From the NCBI RefSeq assembly GCF_039525805.1, contig NZ_BAAAHZ010000012.1: a stretch of 64,000 bases of DNA, one strand, 5' to 3'. The notes beneath the pieces are model-generated. The model had not been told where the DNA came from. It saw nothing but the letters and a program-made list of their open reading frames with translations, and did no database searches. Of the stretch, positions 1-9,040 are shown piece by piece. How positions within the stretch are numbered: the stretch's first letter is position 1; every line of letters begins with the position of its first letter. A program made the position numbers and the translations under genes. The DNA is from Dietzia natronolimnaea (GTDB lineage Bacteria; Actinomycetota; Actinomycetes; Mycobacteriales; Mycobacteriaceae).

Positions 1-69
1 TCGGCGACTTCCAATAAGTTACGCAGACGTGAACCCAAACGCAAATCGCCAGGTCAACGGGAGAAATGC

Positions 70-101
70 GAGACGGCGCCGGTGTGTACCGGCGCCGTCT
101 C
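70..101 (-). terminator. Hairpin terminator downstream of tyrS
   Basis: A perfect 14-bp stem (70-83 paired with 88-101, loop GTGT) begins 16 bases past the tyrS stop codon in the direction of transcription. There is no strong U-run after it, as is usual for actinobacterial terminators, so termination is inferred from the stem strength and position. I see no gene in bases 1-69. Confidence 0.7.
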
Positions 102-116
102 CCCCTACCCCCCGGA

Positions 117-1397
117 TCAGTGGATCCGGACCCCGGCCAGGTTCTTCTTTCCGCGCCGGAGGACCAGCCAAGTCCCGTGCAGGAGGTCGCTCGTCGCGGG
201 CGCCCACTCGACATCGTCGACGCGCTGGTTGTTGACGTACGCGCCGCCCTCACCGACGGCACGTCGCGCCGCCCCCTTGCTCTCGCACAGACCGGACGCG
301 ACCAGCAGATCGACGATCGTCCTCGGCTCGTCAGATCCCAGCTCGACCGCGCCGGCGTCCTCGAGCGCGGCACGGAGGGTCCGCTCGTCGAGCTCGGTCA
401 ACTCTCCGCGTCCGAACAGTGCCTGGGACGCCGCCTGCACCGATTCCGTGGCCGCCACCCCGTGCACCATCGTGGTCATCTCCTCGGCCAGGCGCTTCTG
501 CGCCGCCCGCAGGTGCGGCTTCTCCAGGGTGAGTGCGTCCAACTCGTCGATCTCCTCCCGGCCCAGGAACGAGAACCACCGCAGGTAGCGGACCACGTCG
601 GCATCTGAGGTGTTGAGGAAGTACTGGTACCAGGTGTAAGCGCTGGTCAGGGCCGGGTCGAGCCAGAGGCTCCCACCGCCCGTCGACTTGCCGAACTTCT
701 TCCCGTCGGACGAGGTGACCAAGGGAACGGTCATCGCGTGCACCGATTCCCCGTCCATCCGGCGGTTCAGATCGACGCCACCGACGATGTTCCCCCACTG
801 ATCGGAGCCGCCGATCTGCAGCGTGCACCCCATGGTGCGACGCAGCTGCACGAAATCGTTGGCCTGCAGGAGCATGTAGGAGAACTCGGTGTACGAGATC
901 CCGTCACCGTCCAGACGACGCTTGACCGTGTCACGCCCGAGCATGGTGTTGAGCGAGAAGTGCTTGCCGACGTCGCGGAGGAACTGGATGGCGGTCAGGT
1001 GACCGGTCCACTGCATGTTGTTGACCACCCGGGCGCCCACGGGCCCCTCGGTGAGATCCACGAAGAGCTCGAGCTGACCGGTGATGCGCTCGGCCCACTC
1101 GGCCACGGTGTCCGCGGTGTTCATGGTGCGCTCCCCCACCTCACGGGGGTCGCCGATCATCCCTGTCGCTCCCCCGGCCAGCACGATCGGCCGGTGCCCG
1201 GCCAGCTGGAACCGCCGCAGGGTGAGAAGCGGGATCAGGTGACCTGCGTGCAGGCTCGGACCGGTGGGATCGAAGCCGCAGTACAACGACACGGTGCCCT
1301 CGTCGAGATGGGCACGGAGCGCGTCGAGGTCGGTCGACTGCGCGATGAGCCCCCGCCACTGCAGGTCTTCGAGGATGTTGGAAGTCACGCGTGCCAT
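117..1397 (-). CDS. tyrS: Tyrosyl-tRNA synthetase
   Basis: Charges tRNA-Tyr with tyrosine in the cytosol. The 426-residue protein has the class I synthetase layout: an HxGH-type signature (HAGH, residues 50-53) after the tyrosine-site GFDPTGPSLH segment, a KMSKS-type loop (KFGKS, 234-238), and a C-terminal S4-like RNA-binding domain ending in LVLRRGKKN. The ATG start gives the usual family N-terminus and length. It follows mpg with 22 bases between, as the last gene of the argG-argH-Trm112-mpg-tyrS run, and a strong hairpin follows it. Confidence 0.97.
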   Translation of the reverse strand: MARVTSNILEDLQWRGLIAQSTDLDALRAHLDEGTVSLYCGFDPTGPSLHAGHLIPLLTLRRFQLAGHRPIVLAGGATGMIGDPREVGERTMNTADTVAEWAERITGQLELFVDLTEGPVGARVVNNMQWTGHLTAIQFLRDVGKHFSLNTMLGRDTVKRRLDGDGISYTEFSYMLLQANDFVQLRRTMGCTLQIGGSDQWGNIVGGVDLNRRMDGESVHAMTVPLVTSSDGKKFGKSTGGGSLWLDPALTSAYTWYQYFLNTSDADVVRYLRWFSFLGREEIDELDALTLEKPHLRAAQKRLAEEMTTMVHGVAATESVQAASQALFGRGELTELDERTLRAALEDAGAVELGSDEPRTIVDLLVASGLCESKGAARRAVGEGGAYVNNQRVDDVEWAPATSDLLHGTWLVLRRGKKNLAGVRIH

Positions 1398-1419
1398 TGT
1401 TCCCCATCGACGCGGTGGG

Positions 1420-2070
1420 CTACCACGGGGCGGGGTCCGTCACCCTCGGCGCGCGTGGACTGCGCCGGTAGGCGGAGACCTCCCGGGCGCCCGCCAGCCA
1501 GAACCGCCAGGGTCGTTCCGCCTCACGGGAGACACCCACCCGGGGGCCGGACCGGATCTGCGACTCGGGTACCGGATCGGGACGGAAGGTGACCGACGAC
1601 GTCGGGTCGAGGACATCCGTTCCCCGGTGGGAGAGATCGATGCCCAACACCTTGCCGAGATTCCCCGGCCCGCGGGCCGCGTGCTCCACGGGTATCCCGG
1701 GCCGGCGGTCGTCCACCACCCGGTGTCCGCCCTCCACCCGGGCGGCGCGCAGCAGTACCCCGCCGCCCTCGCCCGCCGGGCGGCAGGTGATGTTGACGCA
1801 CCGGTGGATCCCGTGGCTCAGGTAGACGTACAGGTGACCGGCGTCGCCGAACATCACCTCGTTTCGCGGGGTCGGACCCGGCCAGGTGTGCGCGGCGGGA
1901 TCCGGATGGGCTGAGTCGACCGGTCCGCCGTAGGCCTCCACCTCGACCACCCGGACCGAGACGGAGTCATGGGTCAGGACACCCCCGAGCAGTGCGCGCG
2001 CGGCCCCGGCCGGGTCCGCTTCGCGGAGCAGCGTGCGGAACGGGTCCGCCCCGGCGTACCGCCGGGTCAC
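1420..2070 (-). CDS. mpg: 3-methyladenine DNA glycosylase (AAG/Mpg family)
   Basis: Removes alkylated purines (3-methyladenine, hypoxanthine) from DNA to start base excision repair. The 216-residue protein shows the AAG-family core: the VEVEAYGGPVDSAHP block that carries the catalytic Glu, and RNEVMFGDAGHLYVYLSHG followed by HRCVNI. The GTG start at 2070 overlaps the Trm112-like gene by 4 bases (GTGA), which supports that start and translational coupling. Family assignment is secure; exact substrate range is not visible. Confidence 0.93.
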   Translation of the reverse strand: MTRRYAGADPFRTLLREADPAGAARALLGGVLTHDSVSVRVVEVEAYGGPVDSAHPDPAAHTWPGPTPRNEVMFGDAGHLYVYLSHGIHRCVNITCRPAGEGGGVLLRAARVEGGHRVVDDRRPGIPVEHAARGPGNLGKVLGIDLSHRGTDVLDPTSSVTFRPDPVPESQIRSGPRVGVSREAERPWRFWLAGAREVSAYRRSPRAPRVTDPAPW

Positions 2071-2297
2071 TCCTGTGGAGCTGCGCCCGCGGCGGCGAGC
2101 AGGTCCGCGTGCTCGGCGTCATCCACCTGACGTGACTCCTCCACCAGTAGGACCGGGATACCGTCATCGATCCGGTACGCGCGGCGGAGGCGCGGGTTGT
2201 AGAGCGTGTCGTCGCCCGCCAGGAGGAGCGGGCCCTTGTCCTCGGGGCAGGCGAGGATCTCCAGCAGACGGGCATCGATGACGGACATGGCGCTCAC
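2067..2297 (-). CDS. Trm112-like small protein (UPF0434)
   Basis: A 76-residue Trm112p-type protein (LLEILACPEDKGPLLL near the N-terminus, then a short beta domain with RRAYRIDDGIPVLL). Relatives act as small zinc-ribbon-like partners or stabilisers of methyltransferases; here only one cysteine of the usual pair remains (CPED instead of CPxC), so metal binding is unlikely. The GTG at 2297 makes a GTGA overlap with argH; an ATG at 2288 is the alternative start. Its partner cannot be told from this window. Confidence 0.85.
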   Translation of the reverse strand: MSAMSVIDARLLEILACPEDKGPLLLAGDDTLYNPRLRRAYRIDDGIPVLLVEESRQVDDAEHADLLAAAGAAPQE

Positions 2298-3733
2298 CCT
2301 ACCCAGTGGGCGAGCTCGTCACGGATCTCTCCCAGCCGCCGCCGTTGTTCGGCCACGGCGGTGCCGGCGGTGCCGCCGCGTGCGCTCCGTGACGCGATCG
2401 ATCCCGTCACGGTGAGCACGTCGCGGACGTCGGGCGTCAGCGCCGGGTCGACGGTCGCCAACTCGTCGTCGGTCAACTCTTCCAGCCCGACGCCGCGGGA
2501 CTCGGCCACCCGCACGCACTCCCCGGCCGCCTCGTGGGCGACGCGGAACGGCACGCCCTGACGGACCATCCACTCCGCGATGTCGGTGGCCAACGTGTAT
2601 CCGGCCGGGGCGAGCGCGGCGAGACGCTCCGGGTGGAACGTCAGGGTCGAGACCATGCCGGCCATCGCCGGGAGGAGCAGGTAGAGCTGGGCGACAGAGT
2701 CGAAGACCGGCTCCTTGTCCTCCTGCAGGTCCCGGTTGTAGGCCAACGGCTGGGCCTTGAGGGTGGCGAGCAGCCCGGTCAGGTTGCCGATCAACCGACC
2801 CGTCTTGCCGCGCATCAGCTCCGCGACGTCCGGGTTCTTCTTCTGCGGCATGATCGAACTACCGGTCGACCACTCGTCGGCCAGGGTCACGTACCCGAAC
2901 TCCGGGGTCGACCAGGCGATCACCTCCTCCGCCAGACGGGAGAGATCGACAGCGATCTGCGCGAGGACGTAGGCCGCCTCGGCCGCGAAGTCCCGCGAGC
3001 TCGTCGCGTCGATCGAGTTGTCCGCCGCGCGGTCGAAGCCGAGCTCCGCCGCGATCGCGTCCGGGTCCAGTCCGAGGGACGACCCGGCCAGAGCGCCCGA
3101 ACCGTACGGAGACACCGCGAGACGGCGGTCCAGGTCGCGGATCCGATCGACGTCCCGCAGCAACGGCTGCGCGTGCGCCAGGAGCTGGTGCGAGAGCAGG
3201 ATCGGCTGGGCTGCCTGGAAGTGCGTCTTGCCCGGCATCACGGTCTCGGGGTGCTCGTCCGCCTGCGCCACGAGCGCGTCGACCACGTCGAGCACACCCC
3301 CGGCAACCTCACGCACCGCGTCACGCAACCACATCCGGAACAGCGTGGCGACCTGGTCGTTGCGGGACCGGCCGGCACGGAGGCGCCCACCCACCTCGAC
3401 ACCCACCCGGTCGATCAGACCGCGTTCGAGGGCCCCGTGCACGTCCTCGTCCGTTTCTGCCGGGCCGAACGCGCCGGAATCCACGTCCGCGGCGAGGCGG
3501 TCCAGACCGTCCAGCATCGCGTCGAGGTCCGCACCGGAGAGCAACCCCGCGCGGTGCAGGACCCTGGCGTGGGCCTTGGAGGCCCTGATGTCGTACGGGG
3601 CCAGCTCCCAGTCGAAGTGCGTGGACTTGCTCAGTGCGGCCATCGCCTCGGCGGGCCCGCCCGCGAAGCGGCCACCCCACAGTGCTCCGGCGTTGGTGCC
3701 GTGCCGGTCGTCCTGCCGGTCGGCGTCGCTCAC
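2294..3733 (-). CDS. argH: Argininosuccinate lyase
   Basis: Last step of arginine synthesis: argininosuccinate to arginine and fumarate. The 479-residue protein carries the fumarase/aspartase superfamily signature GSSIMPQKKNP (291-301) with the catalytic Ser in the mobile loop, the substrate-binding GRSRNDQV block (121-128) and the KTHFQAAQP motif (169-177). The GTG start overlaps the argG stop by 4 bases, so argG and argH are probably translated as a coupled pair. Confidence 0.97.
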   Translation of the reverse strand: MSDADRQDDRHGTNAGALWGGRFAGGPAEAMAALSKSTHFDWELAPYDIRASKAHARVLHRAGLLSGADLDAMLDGLDRLAADVDSGAFGPAETDEDVHGALERGLIDRVGVEVGGRLRAGRSRNDQVATLFRMWLRDAVREVAGGVLDVVDALVAQADEHPETVMPGKTHFQAAQPILLSHQLLAHAQPLLRDVDRIRDLDRRLAVSPYGSGALAGSSLGLDPDAIAAELGFDRAADNSIDATSSRDFAAEAAYVLAQIAVDLSRLAEEVIAWSTPEFGYVTLADEWSTGSSIMPQKKNPDVAELMRGKTGRLIGNLTGLLATLKAQPLAYNRDLQEDKEPVFDSVAQLYLLLPAMAGMVSTLTFHPERLAALAPAGYTLATDIAEWMVRQGVPFRVAHEAAGECVRVAESRGVGLEELTDDELATVDPALTPDVRDVLTVTGSIASRSARGGTAGTAVAEQRRRLGEIRDELAHWVG

Positions 3734-4929
3734 AGCCCGAGGTCCCGCTTGGCGGCGATCTTGGAACTCAGACCGTGGAGGTTCACGAAGCCCTTGGCGT
3801 AGCTCTGGTCGAACGAGTCCCCCTCGTCATAGGTCGCGAGGTTGAAGTCGTAGAGCGAGGAGTCGGAACGACGACCGTTGACGACGATGGAACCACCGTG
3901 CAGGACCATCCGGATGTCCCCGGAGACGTGCTGCTGGGTGTTGTCGATGAAGGCGTCGAGGGCGTACTTGAGCGGGGAGAACCACAGGCCGTCATAGACC
4001 GCGTTCGACCACTGGTCGGAGACCCCGGACTTGTACCGCGCCAGCTCACGCTCGAGGGTGACGTCCTCGAGCGCCTTGTGCGCGGTGATGAGGATCATCG
4101 CGCCCGGCGCCTCGTACACCTCGCGGCTCTTGATACCGACGAGCCGGTCCTCGACCATGTCCAGCCGCCCCACGCCCTGGGCCCCGCCCCGGCGGTTGAG
4201 CTCCACGATGGCCTCGAGCACGGAGACCTTGCGCCCGTCGATCGCCACCGGGATGCCCTCCGAGAAGGTGACGGTGACCTCGTCGGGAGCGGCGAAGTTG
4301 AGGGTCGGGTCCTCGGTGTAGTCGTAGACGTCCTTCGTGGGGGCGTTCCACAGGTCCTCGAGGAAACCGGTCTCCACCGCGCGGCCCCAGACGTTCTGGT
4401 CGATCGAGAACGGGGACTTCTTGGTCACGTTGATGGGGATCTCGTTCTGCTCCGCGAACTCGATGGCCTTCTCACGCGTCCAGGCGTAGTCGCGGACCGG
4501 GGCGATCACCTCGAGGTCCGGGGCGAGCGCACCGAAGCCCACCTCGAAGCGGACCTGGTCGTTCCCCTTGCCGGTGCAGCCGTGCGCGACGGAGGTACCG
4601 CCGTGCATCTTGGCCGCCGTGACCAGGTGCTTGACGATCAGCGGGCGGGAGATCGCCGAGACCAGCGGGTACTCCCGCATGTACATCCCGTTGGCCTTGA
4701 TCGTGGGGGCGCAGTACTCGTCGGCGAACTCGTCGCGGGCGTCCACGACGATCGACTCGACGGCGCCGCAATCCAGTGCGCGCTGCCGGATGACCTCCAT
4801 GTCCTCACCGCCCTGACCCAGGTCGATGGCGACGGCGACGACCTCGGCTCCGGTCTCCTTGCCGATCCAGCTGATGGCGACAGAGGTGTCGAGGCCGCCG
4901 GAGTAGGCGAGGACTACGCGATCGGACAT
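3730..4929 (-). CDS. argG: Argininosuccinate synthase
   Basis: Joins citrulline and aspartate with ATP to form argininosuccinate. The 399-residue length is typical. The N-terminal PP-loop AYSGGLDTS (8-16) binds ATP and the GCTGKGNDQVRFE block forms the citrulline/aspartate site. The ATG at 4929 has a clear Shine-Dalgarno (AAGGAG, about 6 bases upstream). A 53-base gap separates it from argR, so it can be initiated independently of the argC-argR part. Confidence 0.97.
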   Translation of the reverse strand: MSDRVVLAYSGGLDTSVAISWIGKETGAEVVAVAIDLGQGGEDMEVIRQRALDCGAVESIVVDARDEFADEYCAPTIKANGMYMREYPLVSAISRPLIVKHLVTAAKMHGGTSVAHGCTGKGNDQVRFEVGFGALAPDLEVIAPVRDYAWTREKAIEFAEQNEIPINVTKKSPFSIDQNVWGRAVETGFLEDLWNAPTKDVYDYTEDPTLNFAAPDEVTVTFSEGIPVAIDGRKVSVLEAIVELNRRGGAQGVGRLDMVEDRLVGIKSREVYEAPGAMILITAHKALEDVTLERELARYKSGVSDQWSNAVYDGLWFSPLKYALDAFIDNTQQHVSGDIRMVLHGGSIVVNGRRSDSSLYDFNLATYDEGDSFDQSYAKGFVNLHGLSSKIAAKRDLGL

Positions 4930-4982
4930 GGTGTGCTCCTTGATGGTTCGGATCTCTAGGGTCTGGGTTCGGGTCGTGGATG

Positions 4983-5477
4983 TCAGAGTGGGCGTCGGGC
5001 GAGGGAGGCGAGCCGGTCCGCGAGCTCGGCGCCTCCGACGGGTTCACGGGCCATCACGAATATGGTGTCATCCCCGGCGATGGTCCCCACCACGTCGTCG
5101 AGGTTGGCGCGGTCCAGGGCGCTCGCCAGGAAGTTCGCGGCGCCGGGCGGGGTCCTCAGGACCGCGATGTTGCCACTGTGGTCCGCCGAGACCAGCAGGT
5201 CGCCGAGCAGCCTGCCGAGCCTGTCCGTGCCCCCGGGGATCCCCGGGGCCCGGCTGCCGTCCTCCGGGATGATGTAACGGCCCGCGCCTCCGTCGGCGGC
5301 CCGGAGCTTGACGGCCCCGAGCTCGTCGAGATCCCGGCTCAGGGTGGCCACCGCGACCGCGATGCCCTCCTCGGCCAGGGCCTCCGCCAGTTCGGTCTGG
5401 CTCCGGACGGGTCGGCGCTGGAGGATCTCGGCGATCCGGGCGTGCCTGGCGGTCCTGCTGACCGTCCCCACCGTCAT
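4983..5477 (-). CDS. argR: Arginine repressor
   Basis: Arginine-dependent hexameric repressor of the arg operon. The 164-residue protein has the N-terminal winged helix (SQTELAEAL ... VATLSRDLDELGAVK) and the C-terminal oligomerisation domain with the arginine-binding GTIAGDDTIFVM segment. The ATG at 5477 overlaps the argF stop by one base (TGATG); a GTG one codon upstream would give a GTGA overlap, so the start is uncertain by one residue. A candidate operator lies in front of argC. Confidence 0.95.
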   Translation of the reverse strand: MTVGTVSRTARHARIAEILQRRPVRSQTELAEALAEEGIAVAVATLSRDLDELGAVKLRAADGGAGRYIIPEDGSRAPGIPGGTDRLGRLLGDLLVSADHSGNIAVLRTPPGAANFLASALDRANLDDVVGTIAGDDTIFVMAREPVGGAELADRLASLARRPL

Positions 5478-6418
5478 CACGACCGCTCCATGAGCCACAC
5501 GAGCAGCGCCTTCTGCGCGTGGAGTCGGTTCTCGGCCTCGTCGAACACGCGGCTGCGGGGGCCGTCGATGACCTCGGCCGCGATCTCCTTGCCGCGGTAG
5601 GCGGGAAGGCAGTGCAGGACGATCACGTCGTCGGACGCCCTGTCGACGGACTCCTGGCCCAACTGGTAACCGGCCAGGTCGCGGAGCCGGTCGGTCGCCG
5701 AGTCCTCCATCCCCATCGACACCCAGGTGTCCGTGATGAGGACGTCCGCCCCGGCCACCGCCGTGTCGACGTCGGTCGTGATCCTCACGGAGCCGCCGGT
5801 CCCCGCCGCCACGCGCTCGGCGTCCGACACCACCTGCCCCGTTGGTTGGTATCCCTCCGGCGCGGCGATGGTGATGTGCATTCCCGCGGTCGCGAACCCG
5901 AGAAGATACGAGTGCCCCATGTTGTTCGCACCGTCGCCGAGATACACCGCGCGCAGGCCGGCGGTGCGACCGAAGTTCTCGCGGACGGTGAGCAGGTCCG
6001 CGAGGATCTGGCACGGGTGGAACTCGTCGGTCAGGGCGTTGACGACGGGCACGTCCGAGTGCGCGGCGAGCTCGGCGAGCCCGTCCTGCGAGTAGGTGCG
6101 CCAGACGATCGCCTCGACGTAGCGCGACATCACCCTCGCCGTGTCGGAGAGGGTCTCACCCTTGCCCATCTGGGTGGATCCGGAGTCCACGACGATGGCG
6201 TTCCCACCGAGTTGGGCGATCCCCGCGTCGAACGAGAACCGGGTCCGCGTGGAGGTCTTGTCGAAGATCACGGCGACCGACCGCGGCCCTTCGAGCGGGC
6301 GGGCCGAGAACGGGGCGGCCTTGAGCCGCATCGCCAGATCGAGGACCTCGGCCTGCTCCGCGGGGCTGAGGTCGTCGTCCCTCAGGAAGTGCCGCACCGA
6401 CGACGATGCGGCGGTCAT
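5477..6418 (-). CDS. argF: Ornithine carbamoyltransferase
   Basis: Makes citrulline from ornithine and carbamoyl phosphate. The 313-residue protein has the carbamoyl-phosphate motif STRTR (56-60) and the ornithine-site HCLPAYRGKEI near the C-terminus, both hallmarks of the anabolic enzyme. The ATG start at 6418 overlaps the argD stop by 4 bases (ATGA). It is the fifth gene of the argC-X-argB-argD-argF-argR run. Confidence 0.97.
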   Translation of the reverse strand: MTAASSSVRHFLRDDDLSPAEQAEVLDLAMRLKAAPFSARPLEGPRSVAVIFDKTSTRTRFSFDAGIAQLGGNAIVVDSGSTQMGKGETLSDTARVMSRYVEAIVWRTYSQDGLAELAAHSDVPVVNALTDEFHPCQILADLLTVRENFGRTAGLRAVYLGDGANNMGHSYLLGFATAGMHITIAAPEGYQPTGQVVSDAERVAAGTGGSVRITTDVDTAVAGADVLITDTWVSMGMEDSATDRLRDLAGYQLGQESVDRASDDVIVLHCLPAYRGKEIAAEVIDGPRSRVFDEAENRLHAQKALLVWLMERS

Positions 6419-7629
6419 GAGGTGGCCTCCTTCGGGGTGGCGGCGTCGAGGATGCCCGGGAGCCCGGCGACGAACCGGGCGACCTGCTCCTCGGTCAGCA
6501 CGAGCGGCGGGGCGAGTCGGACCACGTCCGCGGTGGTGGCACCGACGAGGTACCCGGCCTCCCGGGCCGCCCCCTCCACGGCCTTGGCGAGCGGGGCGGT
6601 GAGCACGACGCCCAGCAGCAGTCCCCTCCCCCGCACGTGGTCGACCAGCGGGTGATCCAGGCACTCGATCTCCGCGGCGATGATCTTCCCGAGTCGGTCG
6701 ACGCTCGCGATCAGGTCCTCGGACTCGATCGTGTCGAGGACTGCCAGGGCGGCCGCGCACGCGACGGGGTTACCGCCGAACGTGGTCCCGTGCTGGCCCG
6801 CGGTGAGCAGCTCGCCGGCCGCACCGACCGCCAGGCAGGCGCCGATCGGCAGCCCGCCGCCCAGGCCCTTGGCCAGGGTGATCACGTCGGGGACCACGCC
6901 GGCCCGCCGCGTGGCGAACATCGCCCCGGTACGACCGATCCCGGTCTGGACCTCGTCGACGATCATGAGGATCCCGTGCTCGCTGCACAACGATCGCACG
7001 TCGGCCAGGAAGCCCTCGGGGGGTTCGACGACCCCTCCCTCGCCCTGGATCGGCTCGACGATCACGGCGGCCGTGTCCCCGGGAGCCTGCTCGACGAGAG
7101 CAGTGAGCGCGGCGGTGTCGCCGTAGGGGAAGAACTCGACCCCTGCGGGCATCGGTTCGAACGGCTCGCGTTTGGCGGGTTGACCCGTCATCGCGAGGGC
7201 GCCCATGGTCCTGCCGTGGAAACCGTTCTCCGCCGCGAGGATCCGCGACCGCCCCGTCCGACGGGCGATCTTGAACGCGGCCTCGTTGGCCTCCGCGCCC
7301 GAGTTGCAGAAGAAGGCGCGGACGGGCTCGTCCACCGACAGCAGTGACTCGAGGCGCTCGGCCAGCGCCACCACCGTCGGGTGGATGTAGAGGTTGGACA
7401 CGTGGCCGAGCTCGGCGACCTGGCGACTGACCGCGTCGACGACCGCCGGGTGCGCGTGACCGAGTGAGTTGACCGCGATCCCGCCGAGCAGGTCCACGTA
7501 CTCGCGGCCGTCCGAGGCGGTGACGGTGACGCCCCGGCCCGAGACGAGCTCGAGCGGCGGGGTGCCGTAGTTGCGCATGAGCGCGCTGTCCCACCGTGCG
7601 GTGAGGGACATGGTGTCGGTCCCGGTCAT
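6415..7629 (-). CDS. argD: Acetylornithine aminotransferase
   Basis: PLP-dependent class III aminotransferase that converts N-acetylglutamate semialdehyde to N-acetylornithine. The 404-residue protein has the cofactor-site FCNSGAEANEAAFKIAR block, the IVDEVQTGIGRTG segment (Asp that contacts the pyridine nitrogen) and the Schiff-base lysine in TLAKGLGGGLPIG. ATG at 7629 overlaps the argB stop (ATGA). A second Met (MSLTARW, residue 7) is a possible alternative start. Confidence 0.97.
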   Translation of the reverse strand: MTGTDTMSLTARWDSALMRNYGTPPLELVSGRGVTVTASDGREYVDLLGGIAVNSLGHAHPAVVDAVSRQVAELGHVSNLYIHPTVVALAERLESLLSVDEPVRAFFCNSGAEANEAAFKIARRTGRSRILAAENGFHGRTMGALAMTGQPAKREPFEPMPAGVEFFPYGDTAALTALVEQAPGDTAAVIVEPIQGEGGVVEPPEGFLADVRSLCSEHGILMIVDEVQTGIGRTGAMFATRRAGVVPDVITLAKGLGGGLPIGACLAVGAAGELLTAGQHGTTFGGNPVACAAALAVLDTIESEDLIASVDRLGKIIAAEIECLDHPLVDHVRGRGLLLGVVLTAPLAKAVEGAAREAGYLVGATTADVVRLAPPLVLTEEQVARFVAGLPGILDAATPKEATS

Positions 7630-8561
7630 CTCGCTCCTCCTGCCGGCGTGCGGATCTCGTGGTCACCCTCGGTGACCATGGTGCCGATGCCGCCCTCGGT
7701 GAGAACCTCGAGCAGCACGGAGTGTTCGACGCGCCCGTCGATGACGTGGGCCGCCCGCACCCCGCCCTGCACCGCGCGCAGGCACGCCTCCATCTTGGGG
7801 ACCATGCCGCTCTCGAGAGACGGCAACACCCGCTCGAGGGGACCGGTCCCGAGGTGCGTGACCAGCGAGGACCGGTCCGGCCAATCGGTGTACAACCCCT
7901 CGACGTCGGTGAGGACGACGAGCTTCTCGGCGCCGAGCGCGGTGGCCAGTGCGCCGGCGGCGGAATCGGCGTTGATGTTGTGGACCGTGCCGTCGGCATC
8001 CGGGGCGATGGTGGACACGACGGGGATCCGGCCGGCCTCGATGAGGTCCAGGACGGCACGGGGATCGACCGACTCGACGTCGCCGACCAGTCCTATGTCG
8101 GTCGGTTCGCCGTTCACCATCGCCGTCCGTCGGACCGCGGTGAACAGGCCCGCGTCCTCTCCGGAGATCCCGACCGCGTACGGGCCGTGCGCGTTGATGA
8201 GCCCCACCAGTTCTCGGCCGACCTGGCCGAACAGCACCATGCGGACGATGTCCATGACCTCGGGGGTGGTCACACGGAATCCCCCGCGGAACTCGCCCTC
8301 CATCCCCAGGCGGCCGAGCATCGACGTGATCTGGGGGCCGCCCCCGTGGACCACCACCGGCTTGAGGCCACAGGTCCGGAGGAACACCATGTCGGCCGCG
8401 AACGCCGCCTTGAGCTGGTCGTCGATCATCGCGTTGCCGCCGTACTTGACCACGACGATCTTGTGGTGGAACTTCTGCAGCCACGGCAGCGCCTCGGCGA
8501 GGACGTGGGCACGGACGAACGGCGTCAACTCGGTCGACCCGTCGTTCATCTCGGTGGTCAT
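7626..8561 (-). CDS. argB: Acetylglutamate kinase
   Basis: Phosphorylates N-acetylglutamate, the usual feedback point of the cyclic arginine pathway. The 311-residue protein shows KIVVVKYGGNAM (nucleotide-binding Lys and Gly-rich turn), VVHGGGPQI (acetylglutamate site) and NINADSAAGALA. The ATG at 8561 (MTTEMNDG) sits in an ATGA overlap with the upstream ArgJ-like gene and gives a normal family N-terminus; the frame stays open much further upstream but that part is the shadow of the neighbouring gene. Confidence 0.96.
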   Translation of the reverse strand: MTTEMNDGSTELTPFVRAHVLAEALPWLQKFHHKIVVVKYGGNAMIDDQLKAAFAADMVFLRTCGLKPVVVHGGGPQITSMLGRLGMEGEFRGGFRVTTPEVMDIVRMVLFGQVGRELVGLINAHGPYAVGISGEDAGLFTAVRRTAMVNGEPTDIGLVGDVESVDPRAVLDLIEAGRIPVVSTIAPDADGTVHNINADSAAGALATALGAEKLVVLTDVEGLYTDWPDRSSLVTHLGTGPLERVLPSLESGMVPKMEACLRAVQGGVRAAHVIDGRVEHSVLLEVLTEGGIGTMVTEGDHEIRTPAGGAR

Positions 8562-9040
8562 GTCAGTCCTCTTTCGGGCTGGTCGGGAACGGTCAGGGTG
8601 AGACGGACGCCGGCACCGCCGCGGTGGCGGAACCGGAACTCCACCCCGTCCGCCGTGGGTGCGGGTTCCGGCCACGGGGTGTGATCGGTGTCCGGTCGGA
8701 AGACGAGCACCTCGATCGGTCCGACCTCGGCACCCGACCGGGAGCCGACGATCCGGGCGACGTCCTCGGCGACGGAGTGCGTGAAGGTGAAGTCCTCGCC
8801 GGGGACTCCGGCGCCCGGGCCGTCGAGCAGGACGACCGCGCGGATCGACGGGACCTCGGCGCTCAATGTGCTCCACCGCAACTCCGCGGCGTCGGTCCCC
8901 TCGCCCTCGACCTCCAACACGGCCGTCGAGCCCGCGGGAGCCACCCAGAACACCGCGTCGTTGCGCACCGGATCGGACCACGATTCGAGACCGTGGGTGC
9001 GGCCACCGGACACCGCGCCGGACAGGATGCCCGCACTCAC
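8558..9040 (-). CDS. Short ArgJ-like protein in the argJ slot, lacking the catalytic region
   Basis: This gene sits exactly where argJ (ornithine acetyltransferase, about 400 residues) lies in actinobacterial argCJBDFR operons, joined to argC and argB by 4-base overlaps. It encodes only 160 residues. Residues around WSTLSAEV..IRAVVLLDGPG, GEDFTFTHSVAEDVARIVG and IEVLVF line up with the ArgJ N-terminal pattern W(T/S)xxxL..xAVVLNSGGANA, GFxxTHxxAExVAxxLG and VxVxSTG. The asparagine/glycine-rich substrate loop and the whole part with the autoprocessing Thr (MATML region) are absent, so it cannot be an ornithine acetyltransferase. Codon usage looks normal and the frame is intact, so it is probably expressed. 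I infer a decayed or repurposed ArgJ; an unrelated small protein is the alternative. Confidence 0.6.
   Translation of the reverse strand: MSAGILSGAVSGGRTHGLESWSDPVRNDAVFWVAPAGSTAVLEVEGEGTDAAELRWSTLSAEVPSIRAVVLLDGPGAGVPGEDFTFTHSVAEDVARIVGSRSGAEVGPIEVLVFRPDTDHTPWPEPAPTADGVEFRFRHRGGAGVRLTLTVPDQPERGLT

Noticed and set aside
7626..8981. Longer argB with an N-terminal extension of about 140 residues
   Set aside because: The extension is Arg/Gly-rich and overlaps the ArgJ-like gene out of frame; the ATG at 8561 gives a normal acetylglutamate kinase.
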